64,000 nucleotides of DNA from Acanthosepion esculentum (GCA_964036315.1 OZ038480.1:9248703-9312702), one strand, 5' to 3'; positions 12,265 through 23,524 are shown, numbered from the stretch's first letter. Numbers and translations: made by a program. The notes: generated from the sequence alone by a model not told the origin.

Positions 12265-13430
12265 CGTTGACAGATTAGACATCGTTCGATTTGTTAGTTT
12301 GGTAGCAAAGTTCAAAAAGAGGTTCTGATTAGAGAGATTAGATAGAGTTTGTGTTGTGTATTCCGGGAATGGAATCCTGCACAAATAAATAAACAACGCC
12401 AGTAATTGTGATAGAAAAATAAGTGTATTAAACGTAAGAATACAGACTTGAAGTGAAGATTAGTAGTCCAGGAATGCGGGTTAGTAGAAAGTATATGTCC
12501 CAGTCTCTGTAAGTGAAGCCGTAATTATCTCTCTCTCTCTCTCTCTCTGGGATCTCGTATAACTCTTTGTGAACACCCTGTGTACTGTCTCCGTATCTCT
12601 CACCCTGACTCAATGTATCTTAACCTGTAGGTATTTTCTCTGTCAGTATATGCACACTTTGGACGAGTCCATCGGGTGTAAAAGGGGTCTGCCCCACAAC
12701 AGTTTGATTAATAGCACAGTAGCTAAGTGCAATAGGAAGATCATTATTGAAAGGTAGAACCGCGTTCAATTGGTAGCCCAGTTCCAAAGCACAATAGAGC
12801 AAGTTCACCGTTGACAGATTAGACATCGTTCGATTGGTGAGATGGTTACCAAATACAATAGAACTTAGTCATCAATTGGTAGCCGATTAGCAAACTACAA
12901 TAAGAAGTTCAGATAACAATCGGGCGTTCCGTGTTGAGAGGTCAGGTATCGTTCGATTTGTTAGTCGGATAGCAAAGCAGAATAGGAAGTTCAGAGAATA
13001 GGGATTAGACATTGTCCGATTTGTAGCCCAGTAACAAATTAAAATAGGAAGTTTAGCGTTGGGATGTTAGACATTTTTCGATTGGCTAGGCCGGTAAGAA
13101 AATGCAATATTAAGTTCATAGAGATTGAACATCGTTCGATTGATTAGGGGGTGGACCAAATAGCACATCAATTTCAGAGCTAAGAGATTAAACATCGTTA
13201 GATTGGTAACCTTAGACATCGTTTGATTACTTAGGCGGATAGCAAAGTAAGAATGAAAGTTCAGTGTTAAGACATGAGACATAGATTTGTAACTGAGTAG
13301 CAATGTACGAATAGGATGATCAACCTTGAAAGATTCTACATCTTTCGTTTCGTTAAGATGATAGCAATTTACAATCGAAAGCTCAGTGTTGAAATATTAA
13401 ATATCTTCCGATTGATTAAGCGAGTGTCAC
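12265..13430 (+). repeat. Higher-order duplicate of about 9780-10650
   Basis: This block repeats the earlier block almost base for base, including shared oddities such as AACTTAGTCATCAATTGG and GGGCGTTCC. The offset is about 2.83 kb, or 2.48 kb once the LTR is removed. Within it there is a small deletion near 13211 relative to the first copy. The match is far closer than between neighbouring 65-bp units. Confidence 0.85.
12352..12701. mobile_element. Solo LTR, 350 bp, with 5-bp target duplication
   Basis: Starts TGTTGTGTATTCC and ends GGGTCTGCCCCACAACA, so the ends are TG...CA with a short inverted TGTTGTG/CACAACA. It is flanked by GTTTG at 12347-12351 and 12702-12706. Removing it restores a satellite unit matching the one at 9857, which lacks the insertion. 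A (CT)n run lies inside at about 12532-12549. Orientation is not determined; no internal retrotransposon sequence is attached, so it is a recombined solo LTR. Confidence 0.85.
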
Positions 13431-14080
13431 ATTAAAAACGTGGCAATTCAGAATTTAGACATTTTTCAATTGGTAACGAAGTAGCAAAGTATAATATGAA
13501 TTTCAGCGTTGAGAGATTAGACATTTTTAGATGGGTTGCAATGTAGAACCGAAAGTTCAGAGTTGAGAGATTAGATATCGTTAGATTTGTTAGGCGTTTG
13601 GCAATGTAGAATCGATAATTCAGAGTTGTGAGATTAAATATCGTTCGAGTAGGTAACCCAGTAGTATAGTACAACAATAAATTAAGCGTTTTGATATTAG
13701 ACAACGTCTGATTCGTTAGTTGGGTAGCAGATTAGAACCTAAAGTTCAGCTTTGAGAGATTAGACATTGTTCTTTTGGTTAGGTGGGTACCTATGTGCAA
13801 TAAAAGGTTCAGAGATGAGATAAATCGTTCGATTCGTAGCCAGATAGCCAAATACAACTGAAAGTTCAGTGTTGAAAGATTAGACATTTTTTGATTGATA
13901 GCGACGTATCAATGTTCTATATGAAGTTTGAGAGGTTAGACATCAATTGATTGGTAACCGAGTCGTAAAGGACAATAGAATTTTCAGAGTTGAGACATTC
14001 CGCCTTGTTCGATTGATAGCAAAGTACAATAGGAAGTTCAGAGTTGTGAGATAAGACCTTGTTCGATTGCATAGTTGCCG

Positions 14081-14647
14081 TATCAATAAGCGAATCGGGG
14101 ACCTTTTCTTGTGTTTAATAATACTGAACATTTGATCTTTCTTAGCAAAAACGGTTACTTTTTACCACTACTTGCGTGGTTTGAAGTGCAAATAAGTTCT
14201 AAATACTAGTATTATATAAATGGTTTATTTAAAGGAATTCTTCATTTAAGAAAAACTATCCTATGCTGTACTTGTTATTTAATACTATCAATGTATTTAA
14301 CTCTACCATGACTGAAAAAGACAATAATATAGCATCACAACGTTGCACAAGATAAAACAATTTGCAATTGTTTTCTCATCAACGAATTGTGGGTTATCAT
14401 TCCAGTGACGCCTGTTTTATTGGCAGGCAATATAAAAGCTAGTGAAGTTCATTTTTTGCGTCGAATCTAGTAACAGGGATGGTGACAACAAGACAAGCTA
14501 CAATCTTGTCCTATCAAAATCCCCAACTTTATTGTCAACCTTATCCGACCATATCTATTTCGTGGGCTATGACAGAATACTCGCAAGTAAGGATCAGAGA
14601 ATAATGAAGACATTTTCAACATCTAAGCATTATGACAATGTTCGTCA

Positions 14648-14707
<60 letters not shown>

Positions 14708-15290
14708 TTTAGTTGCAATGTTCGTACCAAACCACCATGGATTTCAAAATAAGAAAATTTTCTTATGACTACACACCATGCGAAGTTAACTTTCGAAGTT
14801 GTTTTAATGATCAATCTCATGATTTGAAATGTTTCTATTGTTAATCGTGAGCTGCTGAGCTCTTAGCTGAAAGTGAATATTTGTTGATTTGACGCAGATA
14901 TTATCGCAGACATACCAAGTTAAATCTATTAAGCAGTTTTTTTAAAAAATAAAAATCAGTTCATTCAAGTTATTTAGCAATCCTCAGTTAGACTGTTGAT
15001 AATAGTTTTAATATCTTTTATTTATTCATTCGTATCTATCAGCTTTTGTTATCTTAATGCCCTGCGCTATTGAGCACTTCTATAATTTTAAGCTACTTCG
15101 GTTGATTTCGAGACCTATCAATCTTTGTTAGGTTACTGAATGTCAAATTTTGTATGGAGAACATGGGAAAGATCGAACTCATTACTCAGCTGTAATGGCC
15201 AAGTTGAGCCACGGATTTCGGAATCGAAATCAGAGTTCGAATTTCAGTCGTGTTCATTACTTTTACTAACGTGCTAATATCCTTGGGAAG
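14081..15290. other. No gene recognised; holds one microsatellite
   Basis: AT-rich. Apart from the (ATT)n run nothing is recognised, except a tRNA-like string at about 15190-15245 (TGGCCAAGTTGAGCC then GAGTTCGAATTTCAG) that may be a decayed SINE head. Confidence 0.5.
14648..14704. repeat. (ATT)n microsatellite
   Basis: About 19 copies of TTA/ATT. On the minus strand this is (AAT)n, like the tails of the RLE-type LINE copies, but no LINE sequence is attached. Confidence 0.95.
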
Positions 15291-15316
15291 TATGCATGCG
15301 TCTCTTCCTCCACCAG

Positions 15317-15556
15317 GAAATAGCAGAACGGATTGGGTCTTCTAGTCAAGAAGGAGAAACTCTGTATTCAAAACTTTCCCAAGAAACACTACGGCTGTGG
15401 CTGCCCTACGACCCTAGCGGGTTAAAAAAAGAAAACGAAATGTTTAATCAGCTGGTGGAGGATATATGCCTTTTCCAAGTGCATTACTGCAAACTACAAC
15501 AGCCTCGACCAGTTTTTGAACTCAGCTTAAAAACTATCATTTTTCAGCGCCAATAG
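15317..15556 (+). CDS. Candidate 3'-terminal exon, unknown protein
   Basis: An open frame of 80 codons follows a plausible splice acceptor (TCTTCCTCCACCAG ending at 15316) and ends at a stop at 15554-15556. The peptide begins EIAERIGSSSQEGETL and contains SQETLRLWLPYDPSGL. Its composition is mixed and protein-like, unlike the satellite and TA-derived ORFs around it. The frame also extends back to an ATG at 15296. I do not recognise the family. It could be the last exon of a gene whose other exons lie outside this part of the window, a processed fragment, or chance. A single exon with no partner cannot settle this. Confidence 0.3.
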   Translation, partial: EIAERIGSSSQEGETLYSKLSQETLRLWLPYDPSGLKKENEMFNQLVEDICLFQVHYCKLQQPRPVFELSLKTIIFQRQ

Positions 15557-15853
15557 ACAGGATTTATTTATTTTCAGTATAATCTTTTTGTCAACGTTCT
15601 TCATTCAGTGACGAAAAATAATCGTTTTTATAAGTAAAACACTGAAAATGTCTGGTAAAATTTCAGCCACTAATCGTGTGCCAGGTTACTAACTTACTGT
15701 TCTCACTGCGTAGAGGAAAGTAGATAGTAATGCATATATATGAACAGGGATTTGATACCACAAAATTGTTTATTGCCTTAAATAGGATAGATGTCAACAT
15801 CTTAATATTAAAAAGGAGTGGGGAGAATATCTAAGAAAACCTTTGGACCAATA

Positions 15854-15856
<3 letters not shown>

Positions 15857-15923
<67 letters not shown>
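15857..15923. repeat. (TA)n array
   Basis: Pure TA run directly before the Penelope-like C-terminal fragment. Confidence 0.95.
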
Positions 15924-15926
<3 letters not shown>

Positions 15927-16090
15927 AACATGCCTGGCCGCATACACAATTCCGGAAAATCCTCGTTGAAAACACAACTATACCTAAACATGAAAACAAT
16001 AAACAAAAACTAAAAATTCTTGAAGCTATATACATAAAATAGTTGAAACCTAACCTGAACAATATAAACTACGAAATCTCCACAAATATT
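15924..16090 (+). pseudogene. Penelope-like element C-terminus
   Basis: The plus strand gives FRKILVENTTIPKH, then KLKILEAIYIK, a stop, then LKPNLNN. The string ILEA-x-YIKxxKPNLN is the characteristic end of the GIY-YIG part of Penelope-like proteins. Only the last 50 or so residues remain, with an in-frame stop at the IYIK/LKPN junction. It starts right at the (TA)n array, so the 5' part is lost. Sequence beyond to about 16440 (with AAGCCGAAAGCTTAGATTGG) resembles the 3' region of such elements. Confidence 0.65.
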
Positions 16091-16115
16091 ATTAATTGTC
16101 TATAATTGAAAAAAT

Positions 16116-16141
16116 AAGCCATTGGTTTATACCAATGGCTT
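16116..16141. repeat. Perfect 10-bp hairpin in Penelope-like 3' region
   Basis: Arms AAGCCATTGG (16116-16125) and CCAATGGCTT (16132-16141) with a 6-base loop TTTATA. It sits shortly after the coding remnant and may be an RNA structure of the element's 3' end (inference). Confidence 0.75.
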
Positions 16142-16490
16142 CCCATACTTAATACTTCTCGTTTTCACTTTCGCGTGGTCATGTGTGACGTCACGAGCTG
16201 CGACTCGATTTTCGCTTCCGCGTCTCGTATATACGAGTTTGTCGTTGCTTTGAAATTTTTCATGCAACAAAAACAGTCGTCCGTGTATTGTTTGATATAT
16301 TGAAATGTAATTGTCATGTTTGATAATGACTTATATAAGCCGAAAGCTTAGATTGGATTTAAACATGTATCAATATGGTGATTTCCTTTCGTCTTTCAAT
16401 GATAATGTTATTAAGCTTATCAGATAATATGAAAGGAACTTACTTAAAAATAAATAGACAAAACTTGTCTATATTATTTAATGAAACATG

Positions 16491-16494
<4 letters not shown>

Positions 16495-16556
<62 letters not shown>

Positions 16557-16695
16557 TTAATAACAAAATTTACCGGCCTGAATCTCCGAGAATTCTCAAA
16601 GAAAGTATGTGTACTCTGACAGGAATCGAACCTGTATCCTACACGGAACCGTCCTATAGCCTAATGTGATATATAATTTAGCTACAGAGGAAGCG
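16495..16695 (-). repeat. SINE-B copy 1 with (TA)n tail
   Basis: On the minus strand a tRNA-like head (CGCTTCCTCTGTAGCTAAAT, then CAGGTTCGATTCCTGTC as B-box) is followed by ATTCTCGGAGATTCAGGCC and a (TA)n tail occupying 16495-16553. This defines a second tRNA-derived family, called SINE-B here. Confidence 0.75.
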
Positions 16696-16798
16696 TCAGG
16701 TTAACAAGCTTAAATTACTGTTTTGAAACTACAAGCTTCTCTCGAATGCTCATATCTGCTCGAAGCGTATCTTAACATAAACGAATGACATCATATTT

Positions 16799-17076
16799 AT
16801 GAAATGGACTAAGTCCGACAATTATTTTAATATATTTTTTGTTTATACGTTATTTTTACTGACAATCAGACGCTTCCTCTGTAGCTAAATAGTATAGCAT
16901 ATCAGGCTAGATGACGGCTCCGTGTAGGATACAGGTTCAATTCCTGTCGAAGGACACATATTATCTTTGAGATTGCAGTTACTTAAATAGTTATATCTAT
17001 AAAAATTACGCATAAACAAAATAAAACAATTTTTTAATTAATAAATTTAATTTTTAAAACAATTGTCGAATTGTTT

Positions 17077-17141
<65 letters not shown>
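16799..17141 (+). repeat. SINE-B copy 2 with inverted tail fragment and (TA)n
   Basis: 16799-16870 is an inverted tail end (GAAATGGACTAAGTCCGACA). The plus-strand head starts at about 16871 with CGCTTCCTCTGTAGCTAAAT, with a B-box at CAGGTTCAATTCCTGTCG. The copy ends in (TA)n at 17080-17141. With copy 1 it forms a large head-to-head palindrome. Confidence 0.75.
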
Positions 17142-17143
<2 letters not shown>

Positions 17144-17144
17144 A

Positions 17145-17700
17145 GCATGCCATGGGTTAATTGTCGGCATTTTATATTTTAAATTTCACGCATGCGCGTT
17201 TATATTTTTTTGATTTTGTCGACTGAACAGTATTATAGGTTCAGTTGAACACCGTCTGTGAGAAAAAAAGATCAAGTCGCTCAGCCAGAAATTTGGTAAC
17301 GGCATACTACACTGCTTGGCATTCACGTCGTAAGCTCCAATGCAAACATTTCAGAGTGTTTGGGTGTCAATCTAAGGACAGTGCAGACGATTCAGAAAGA
17401 GCTTCGATGAGTCTAATGGTGATTCCGATGGCGCGTGGTTGGGAATCTAACTCTGATCGTCCTGATAAGAAAAGACCACCTGAATTTGTTGGTATGGTCC
17501 TCAGACTGAACACGGAGGCCTACATCAACTGCTTTGACGGTGTAGTGCTCCCCTTGACCAAAAAGGTGGCGGCTGGAAGACCATATGTCTGGCAACAGGA
17601 CTCTGAACCATGGCACATGGGCAGGAGAACCCAGTCATGGCTGTAAGACATGAGCAAAATAAAAACAATTTTAAATATTTTAATGGAAGAAATAAAAAAA
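17145..17700 (+). pseudogene. Mariner-type transposase, internally deleted
   Basis: An N-terminal helix-turn-helix region can be read across frames near 17290-17400. Then the open frame 17245-17646 gives KKVAAGRPYVWQQDSEPWHM and GRRTQSWL. The QQDS-x-P-x-H string is the block around the second catalytic Asp of mariner-like transposases. The region from the end of the DNA-binding domain to the first catalytic Asp is missing, and translation stops before the last acidic residue. It follows the (TA)n of SINE-B copy 2. I could not identify terminal inverted repeats. Confidence 0.65.
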
Positions 17701-17803
17701 ATCGAACCACAAAAAGATAAATAAATAAAGCCTATTGAGTTTTATTGAAATGTTTGAATACTGAAAAGTCTGAATTTCGTTTTTACCTTCTAAAATTTTG
17801 AGC

Positions 17804-18694
17804 TGTTGGTAACGCTTCTATTATTCGAATAGAACCAAACCGTTACCTTTCACGAATTACTGATGGGTAATTTGTTTAGGCACTTAGATATTTCTGCAAG
17901 TAAGAAAATCGCTTTCTTCCTAAAACCTTGTAGACTCGTCCACGACAACCAGTTTACCCTCTGCTAGAAAATGCACTCTTCCTGTTACATTATTACCAAT
18001 ATCATACTAACAAATAATCAACAGGCATTCATTGGTTAATCACCGTCAATCTAGCTTCCTGATTGGTCAGTATCAACTAATCAGATCGCTTCCACGCGCA
18101 CGATCAATTTGGGCGCAAATCCTTCTCGGAGCCAGTCACGTGATAAGACATGATATTAAAACCCAACACGTGTGATTCTTTCAGAGTAGTAGCAGAAGAA
18201 CTCTGTTTCGACACGTGGACTCTCAAACCTAACTTCTCTTCGTCACTCAACACCACTGCCAAAATGTGACTTTAAAGAACTCCCGTCTTGACTAACGCAG
18301 TCAGACGTTAAAGAACTTTGCAACATTTCACGCAAGTACAATCTCTGAACTCTTACCAACTCGTCCAATAGACAATCTCTAACGTGCAACATACTTAACC
18401 TTCTAAATTGCATTTTTAATATCAACTCTTTCATTATGAGTCTAGATACAAATAATTCCTAATCAAAAGGGACGCAACTCAGTGTCACTTTTCAGTTCCC
18501 ATGCATGTACTTTCAATACTTAATAAATTCAGTTATGTTTTAACTCCATGTTCCTTTTTGTATTTCACCATTGCTAATGATTTCCACACCTTTCCTAACA
18601 AAAATAAATAATTGTGGGGAACAGTCCTTTCAACACGCAACTAACATGTCTAACCTAAACACACGCCATCTCACACAGGGCCCGTTCCGCTACA
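17804..18694 (-). mobile_element. Possible solo LTR, about 890 bp
   Basis: On the minus strand it starts TGTAGCGGAACGGGCC and ends GCGTTACCAACA, giving TG...CA ends. The interior is unlike its neighbours in base composition, with promoter-like words (ACACGTG, CACGTGG). The 5-bp flanks do not match (TGAGC against ACCTC), so the boundaries or the call may be wrong. No coding sequence is attached. Confidence 0.3.
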
Positions 18695-18884
18695 ACCTCA
18701 TCAAATGACCAAAACTTAGATTTATTTATCTTATTTCGCATGTTTTAATCACTTCTACATTTTGATTGGATCTCACCCGAGTTTATCTTATATCTTTTTT
18801 ATTTTTATTTTTGCTGTCAAATGTTTTGGCGCATAAATATTTTGTTTTCTACATGTTGCCTTTACTTAACAATCGTAGCATGTA

Positions 18885-19252
18885 TAGGGTGACCCCAAAA
18901 AACGGGAAATTTTGAAGTGCGTATTGCCAGACATGAACAAGTGGCAACACTGCGAGACAGTAACCTTGAACAAGTAAACATTTCGCCATTTTAGTAACGA
19001 GAATGAAATTCACGGTATCCCAGCTGAGATGTTGCAGCAGTCAATGAGGAATCTCAACGGCAGATTTCAAGAATGCATTCGTACAGGAGGACGCCATCTA
19101 CAGGACATAATTTTTAAAAAAATGAAAATTCCATCATTGTTTCTTAAATGGCATGTTTTAAGGTTTCAATTAATATGAATTAAATATTTTTCTTCCATTA
19201 CGCTTGGTTTTATTGGATTGTTAAAAAGTTCCCGTTTTTTGGTGTCACCCTA
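18885..19252. mobile_element. Tc1/mariner-type MITE, 368 bp
   Basis: Ends are an inverted repeat of about 25 bp: TAGGGTGACCCCAAAAAACG on the left, and the right end reads the same on the other strand with one change (GACACC). TA duplications flank it (18883-18884 and 19253-19254). A relic at about 19025-19125 still reads AEMLQQSMRNLNGRFQECIR and GGRHLQDIIFKK, a C-terminal transposase string, so it is a deletion derivative of an autonomous element. Confidence 0.85.
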
Positions 19253-19254
19253 TA

Positions 19255-19506
19255 CAACTTATCTTTCGTCTCTAATTCAGAGGCTGGTTCATTAGATGTT
19301 AAATTTGATTCAAAAAGAAAATACGCATTATAAGTTGATGAATACGGATACGTCATCTTGTACGCATCCATGGTGGTTGGACACGTGCTAAGGATAGAGC
19401 TGACTGTGCGCTTTGCAAATTGGTTTATAAGCCGAGGCTGTTAATCACTGCGCTACTCAAGGTGTGTCTAGAGGGTATTGATTAACTTGAGTTTAGTTTG
19501 GAACGA

Positions 19507-19580
<74 letters not shown>

Positions 19581-20344
19581 AGACTTCGTGGGATGAGCGA
19601 TATGATAACGGATTACAAAGCGGATTTCATATCCACGCTTTATCTCCAGGGTCAGCATGTTCAAAAGTCTATTTGAAAGATTCAGGCTTTCAGTGACCAT
19701 CTCATCCAAACGCAAAATACTCACCGAAAAGTTCGTAGCTACACTTGCTGTAAAGTGACATCAGCATCTGGAGCTTGTCAAAGAGAATTTTGGATAAAAA
19801 GACAAGGGAAACGTTAAAACAAATTGTTTTCCTTATTCCAGGTGATTTTGAAATATATTTCTAGGTGCTGAATAATAAAATAAAAATCATTTTAAACCTT
19901 TTATAAAATATTTCTTTTTATTTTATTAATTCTTGTATTAAGATAACGATATACATATGGGTGCTGTATATCAATTACAGTATATTTTTTTATTTAATAT
20001 TTTTCTAGGGCTCCAATGTTAAGAGAACGTAAAACGATCACTTGATTACTTATTTTAGTGCATCATTTTACTTACAATTATTGCCAGTGTATTATTTAAA
20101 CAAACTAGCCGTCAATACTCAACAGCTCCTTTTCATAGCTATCTGTCACTTATGTTATTGCCAACATTTACATTTGCATAAGTAACGAAACAATCGTTCT
20201 AAATAACGAAGTAATTATTCTAAGTAACATGGTTAATCGTAATAAGTGCTGCGTAATTGTTTTCATTCTTCTATTATTAAATCTATTTTGAAAACAATAT
20301 ATATTTTTGTTAGTAATCTAAACTATAGCTGGAACACCGTATCT
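19255..20344. other. No gene; one (TA)n array and a weak tRNA-like string
   Basis: Holds a (TA)n array preceded by (CATA)n at 19508-19577. A tRNA-like string lies on the minus strand near 19430-19475 (GAGTAGCGCAGTGATTAACA) and may be a decayed SINE head. The rest is AT-rich and unrecognised. Confidence 0.5.
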
Positions 20345-21192
20345 GGCATATTCGCCGTAAACATTTTTGCCGTAGGAAAACTCGTCTCAGGAATTTTCAC
20401 CGTAAGAAACTTCCCCGCATAGGATTTTTGCCGGAACAATTTTTTTTCGGTACCCTTCTTATGAAAGTCTCGTATTGTCGTTTGAATAAAGAAATTTTAG
20501 AGAGTTTAAGATATAATTACATGTTCAAATTTGGTATTCAATTTGGGTATTTTAATTATATAACAAGGTGGTATTTTAATTGTTTAAATCTTTTTGTGTT
20601 TGATGAATTGAATGTCAATTATACTTTGGATCAAAAGGTACTGTCTTTTTATAATGTATGATTAAATATAAGAAAGTATATTTCAGTATTTACGTATTTA
20701 TAGTGAATTTAAAACAGTTTATGTTTGCAAATAATTTGTGTAAATTTCAAAAGACTTACTGAGAGTTTCAAAGGGTTATCAGATATTTTATACTGAAGTT
20801 GGTTGCTTATTCAAGTTGTAAGTCTGTTTGAAATAATATATATTGCTTGAATGCGAATTATTGGCACACTGATGTTATGTTAACAGAAAGTTTAACGTTT
20901 AGTCTGAAATATGAAATTGCGTGACGTAGGTTCTGGTGTCAATTTTTGCGCTCTTTAATGACGAGGATGAATGATATTAGGAATTTGAGCCTATAACTTC
21001 GCTTATTAAAATTTTTAAATCAAAGTAACAATAGTGTGAGCAAGAGAGAATTCATAACAAGGTACTTCGCATATTAAAAAAAATGCAGCGAAATTGTCTT
21101 ACGGTAAAAATCCTATACGACAAAGTTTTCTACAACGAAAATTCCTGAGTCGATTTTTCCTATGGCAAAAAATGTTTACGGCGAATTTTTCT
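20345..21192. mobile_element. Non-autonomous DNA element with 90-bp inverted repeats
   Basis: The left repeat, from 20351 (TTCGCCGTAAACATTTTTGC) to about 20441, is matched in inverted order by 21091-21186, with shared internal words CGTAGGAAAA, CAGGAATTTTC and ATAGGATTTTT. The repeats contain sub-repeats of the type GCCGTA-A/T-rich. The interior of about 650 bp has no recognisable protein. The target duplication is not clear, so the exact ends are uncertain. Confidence 0.75.
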
Positions 21193-21967
21193 ATGACCCT
21201 GGAATATAACACAGTGATGAGTGATGCTATTAAGATTTGTTTTTAAGGTTTATGAACCCTTCGTCAGTTATTTAAATCCGAAATATAATTTTGAGTGTAA
21301 GAAGAATTCACTTTTTTTCTGCCAGTGAATATTGCATTAACAATTTATGGGGGATAACAATGATTTTGGAAGAGCTTACTATTTAACCCATAGTTTTAGG
21401 AAATGAGATGGAGTCACAGATTTCCAAAAGGAATTTGCGTGTAAATGCACGTAAGGAACGTGAATTTGAACTCGAATTTTTGATTTTGAACAGCTATTTT
21501 ATACACCACCCTTATATCCGATGCCAGTCGGTAGAAACATGTTTAATAATTACACATATCAGGTGTTAAATTGTCTTATTCAGTATCCGATATCACATTA
21601 AATATTCGATTGAAAATGGAGTGATGTTAATTTGATTTTTTTTCAGTTACTGATAAGTGGAAATAGTGTTTTGTTGTTATCGATCATATTATACGTTCTC
21701 GAGGTTGAATGAACAATCCTTGATGTTTCTGCTATATTTATAGAAAATTTGTAATCAAAACAGAGAGGCTGAACATAAATAGATAGAGTTTAAAAGAGAA
21801 AACGCATATTATAACAGTTTGGAATAAGTGGATTCATTAGCTTTCGAGTAATTAAGATAATAAAAAAGGTAAAAAGAAATTTCTTGCTTTTGGAATTTAA
21901 ATGATATAAAGAGAAATAAATATCATCGTAAAAATTATTATATTTGTTCCTGCAAAATTCAAGAACG
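21193..21967. other. No recognisable feature
   Basis: AT-rich, no supported gene or repeat. Confidence 0.55.
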
Positions 21968-22120
21968 CAACTGTTGTAACCTAGGGAAGGTTACTGAATA
22001 GAATAATCACACAAAGGTTGGTAATGAACGATAATACTTAGGACAAGAACAACACATATAAGATTGGCCAGCAGTGCGGTAAAGTAATCAACTGCTAGAA
22101 GTGAGTCAAGTGAATTCCAC
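21968..22120 (+). repeat. Leader L, copy 2
   Basis: Starts CTGTTGTAACCTAG and GGTTACTGAATAG and aligns with 9343-9480, including CAGCAGTG...AACTGCTAG near the end. It is immediately followed by the 200-235-bp tandem repeat. Confidence 0.55.
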
Positions 22121-22127
22121 AATGAAT

Positions 22128-22800
22128 CTCCAACTGCAAGATATCTACTAACCACCTCATGTGGTCAGATGTGGCACAATGCTGAATGTAATGTGGGGTG
22201 TCCCAGCCCGTAGGCTCAGCCAAAGATTCACCATAGACCCCCGTATAATGCGGGCCCGTGTAACTGTTTCTCGAGACGAGATTTTGCCCTTCGACATAGC
22301 CTCTTCTGGGGATCCTCTCTGTCCACAGGCAGAGAGTTTGACCAGCACAGCTGGAGACGACTCTCCAACTGCAGACGGTATCTACCAACTGCCCCACGCA
22401 GTCAAATGTGGCACAAAGCCGAATTTAATGTGGGTTATCCGAACCCGTAGGATCGGCCTAAAATTCCACGGCGAACCCGTATAAACCGTAGGTGTTTCCC
22501 GAGACGAAACTATGTCCTTCGACATATCCCCGTCTGAGGATGCTCTCTGCCCGGAGGAAGAGTGCTTAACCAGCCCAGCTGAAGACCAATCTCCAACTGC
22601 AGGATATCTGCCCCATGTGGTCAGATGTGGCACAAGCCTGAATTTAATATTGGGTATCTGAGCTCGTAGGCTCGGCCAAAAATTCATCGTAGACCCCGTA
22701 TAAAACGGGGTAGGGTAGCTGTTTCCCGAGACGAGACTCTGCTCTTCGACATAGCCTCGTCTGGGGATCCTCTCTACCCGACGAATCTCCGACTGCAGAC
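22128..22800. repeat. Tandem repeat with units of 196-235 bp, 3 copies
   Basis: Units begin at CTCCAACTGCA (22128, 22363, 22591, and a final CTCCGACTGCAG at 22787). They share TCAGATGTGGCACA, GAGACGAG and CTTCGACATAG. The GC content is higher than the flanks. ORFs on either strand follow the repeat and are not conserved between units. Confidence 0.85.
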
Positions 22801-23524
22801 TAACATACAGTATTTACTACTGTATTTATATGAATGGAGACATATCTATTATCGTCTGTGTGTATGCTACAACAGCAACAAAAACAATAAAAATAGGAAA
22901 TCGCTTTTCCTGATCTTCAATCAGCAAGACCTGTACCATATGCTCTAGATTTAGCAATCCCGATTCCATCTGATAATCCTGATTATATAGAAATTCACCC
23001 AAAAATGATAAAAATAAAGCTGAAGAATTTATCAGAATATGGTAAAGAATTGAAACACAATCATTCTCTTGGAATGAATTTAATGATTTAGGGAGAGATA
23101 TCAGTCTTCCCAACACAGTTCTTTGGCTTCAGGTTGACGAAGAAAACCCGATATTCAGAAACTACTTTCGTTAAAATAGAGAAGAAAACATTTGACGCCA
23201 CATTTCAACAAAGATGGACTTTTACATTATTGCTGTGATATAAATAGTCTCGTGTAGGAATTTCGTTTAATTTACAGTACAAAAGAATCAAGATTATTTA
23301 TAGATCCATCTTGAAATAAGTCTGGAAGGACCAATTCTTCACAATAACAAATAAATAAATGTAAAGTGATGAATCGATTCTAAATGTATTTCATTGTGTT
23401 CATAAGTGTCGAAATACATCACTACTCAGCACGGAAACAAAGTTTTCGAGTTTAATTTTACAGAAGCGTGTTATTTGCAGACAGCATAATCCCGTGAGAT
23501 GAAAATCTCAATGTAAATAAAACA

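Larger units (their letters stand above)
9590..14080. repeat. 65-bp degenerate satellite array
   Basis: About 4.1 kb (without the LTR insertion) of diverged units of about 65 bp. Shared core words are GATTAGACATCGTTCGATTG, GTAGCAAAGTACAATAG and AAGTTCAG. Start-to-start spacings checked at 9726, 9792 and 9857 are 66 and 65 bp. Units are strongly diverged and some are deleted or fused. Short ORFs in it (recurring MSNLSTLNF-like peptides on the minus strand) are satellite translations, not genes. A solo LTR sits in it at 12352-12701. Confidence 0.9.

Noticed and set aside
9590..14080. Several minus-strand ORFs with recurring MSNLSTLNF-like peptides that look like a protein repeat family
   Set aside because: The 65-bp period is not a multiple of three, frames break in most units, and similarity follows the DNA repeat.
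17804..18694. Confident solo LTR
   Set aside because: TG...CA ends are present but the 5-bp flanks do not match, so it is kept only as a low-confidence feature.
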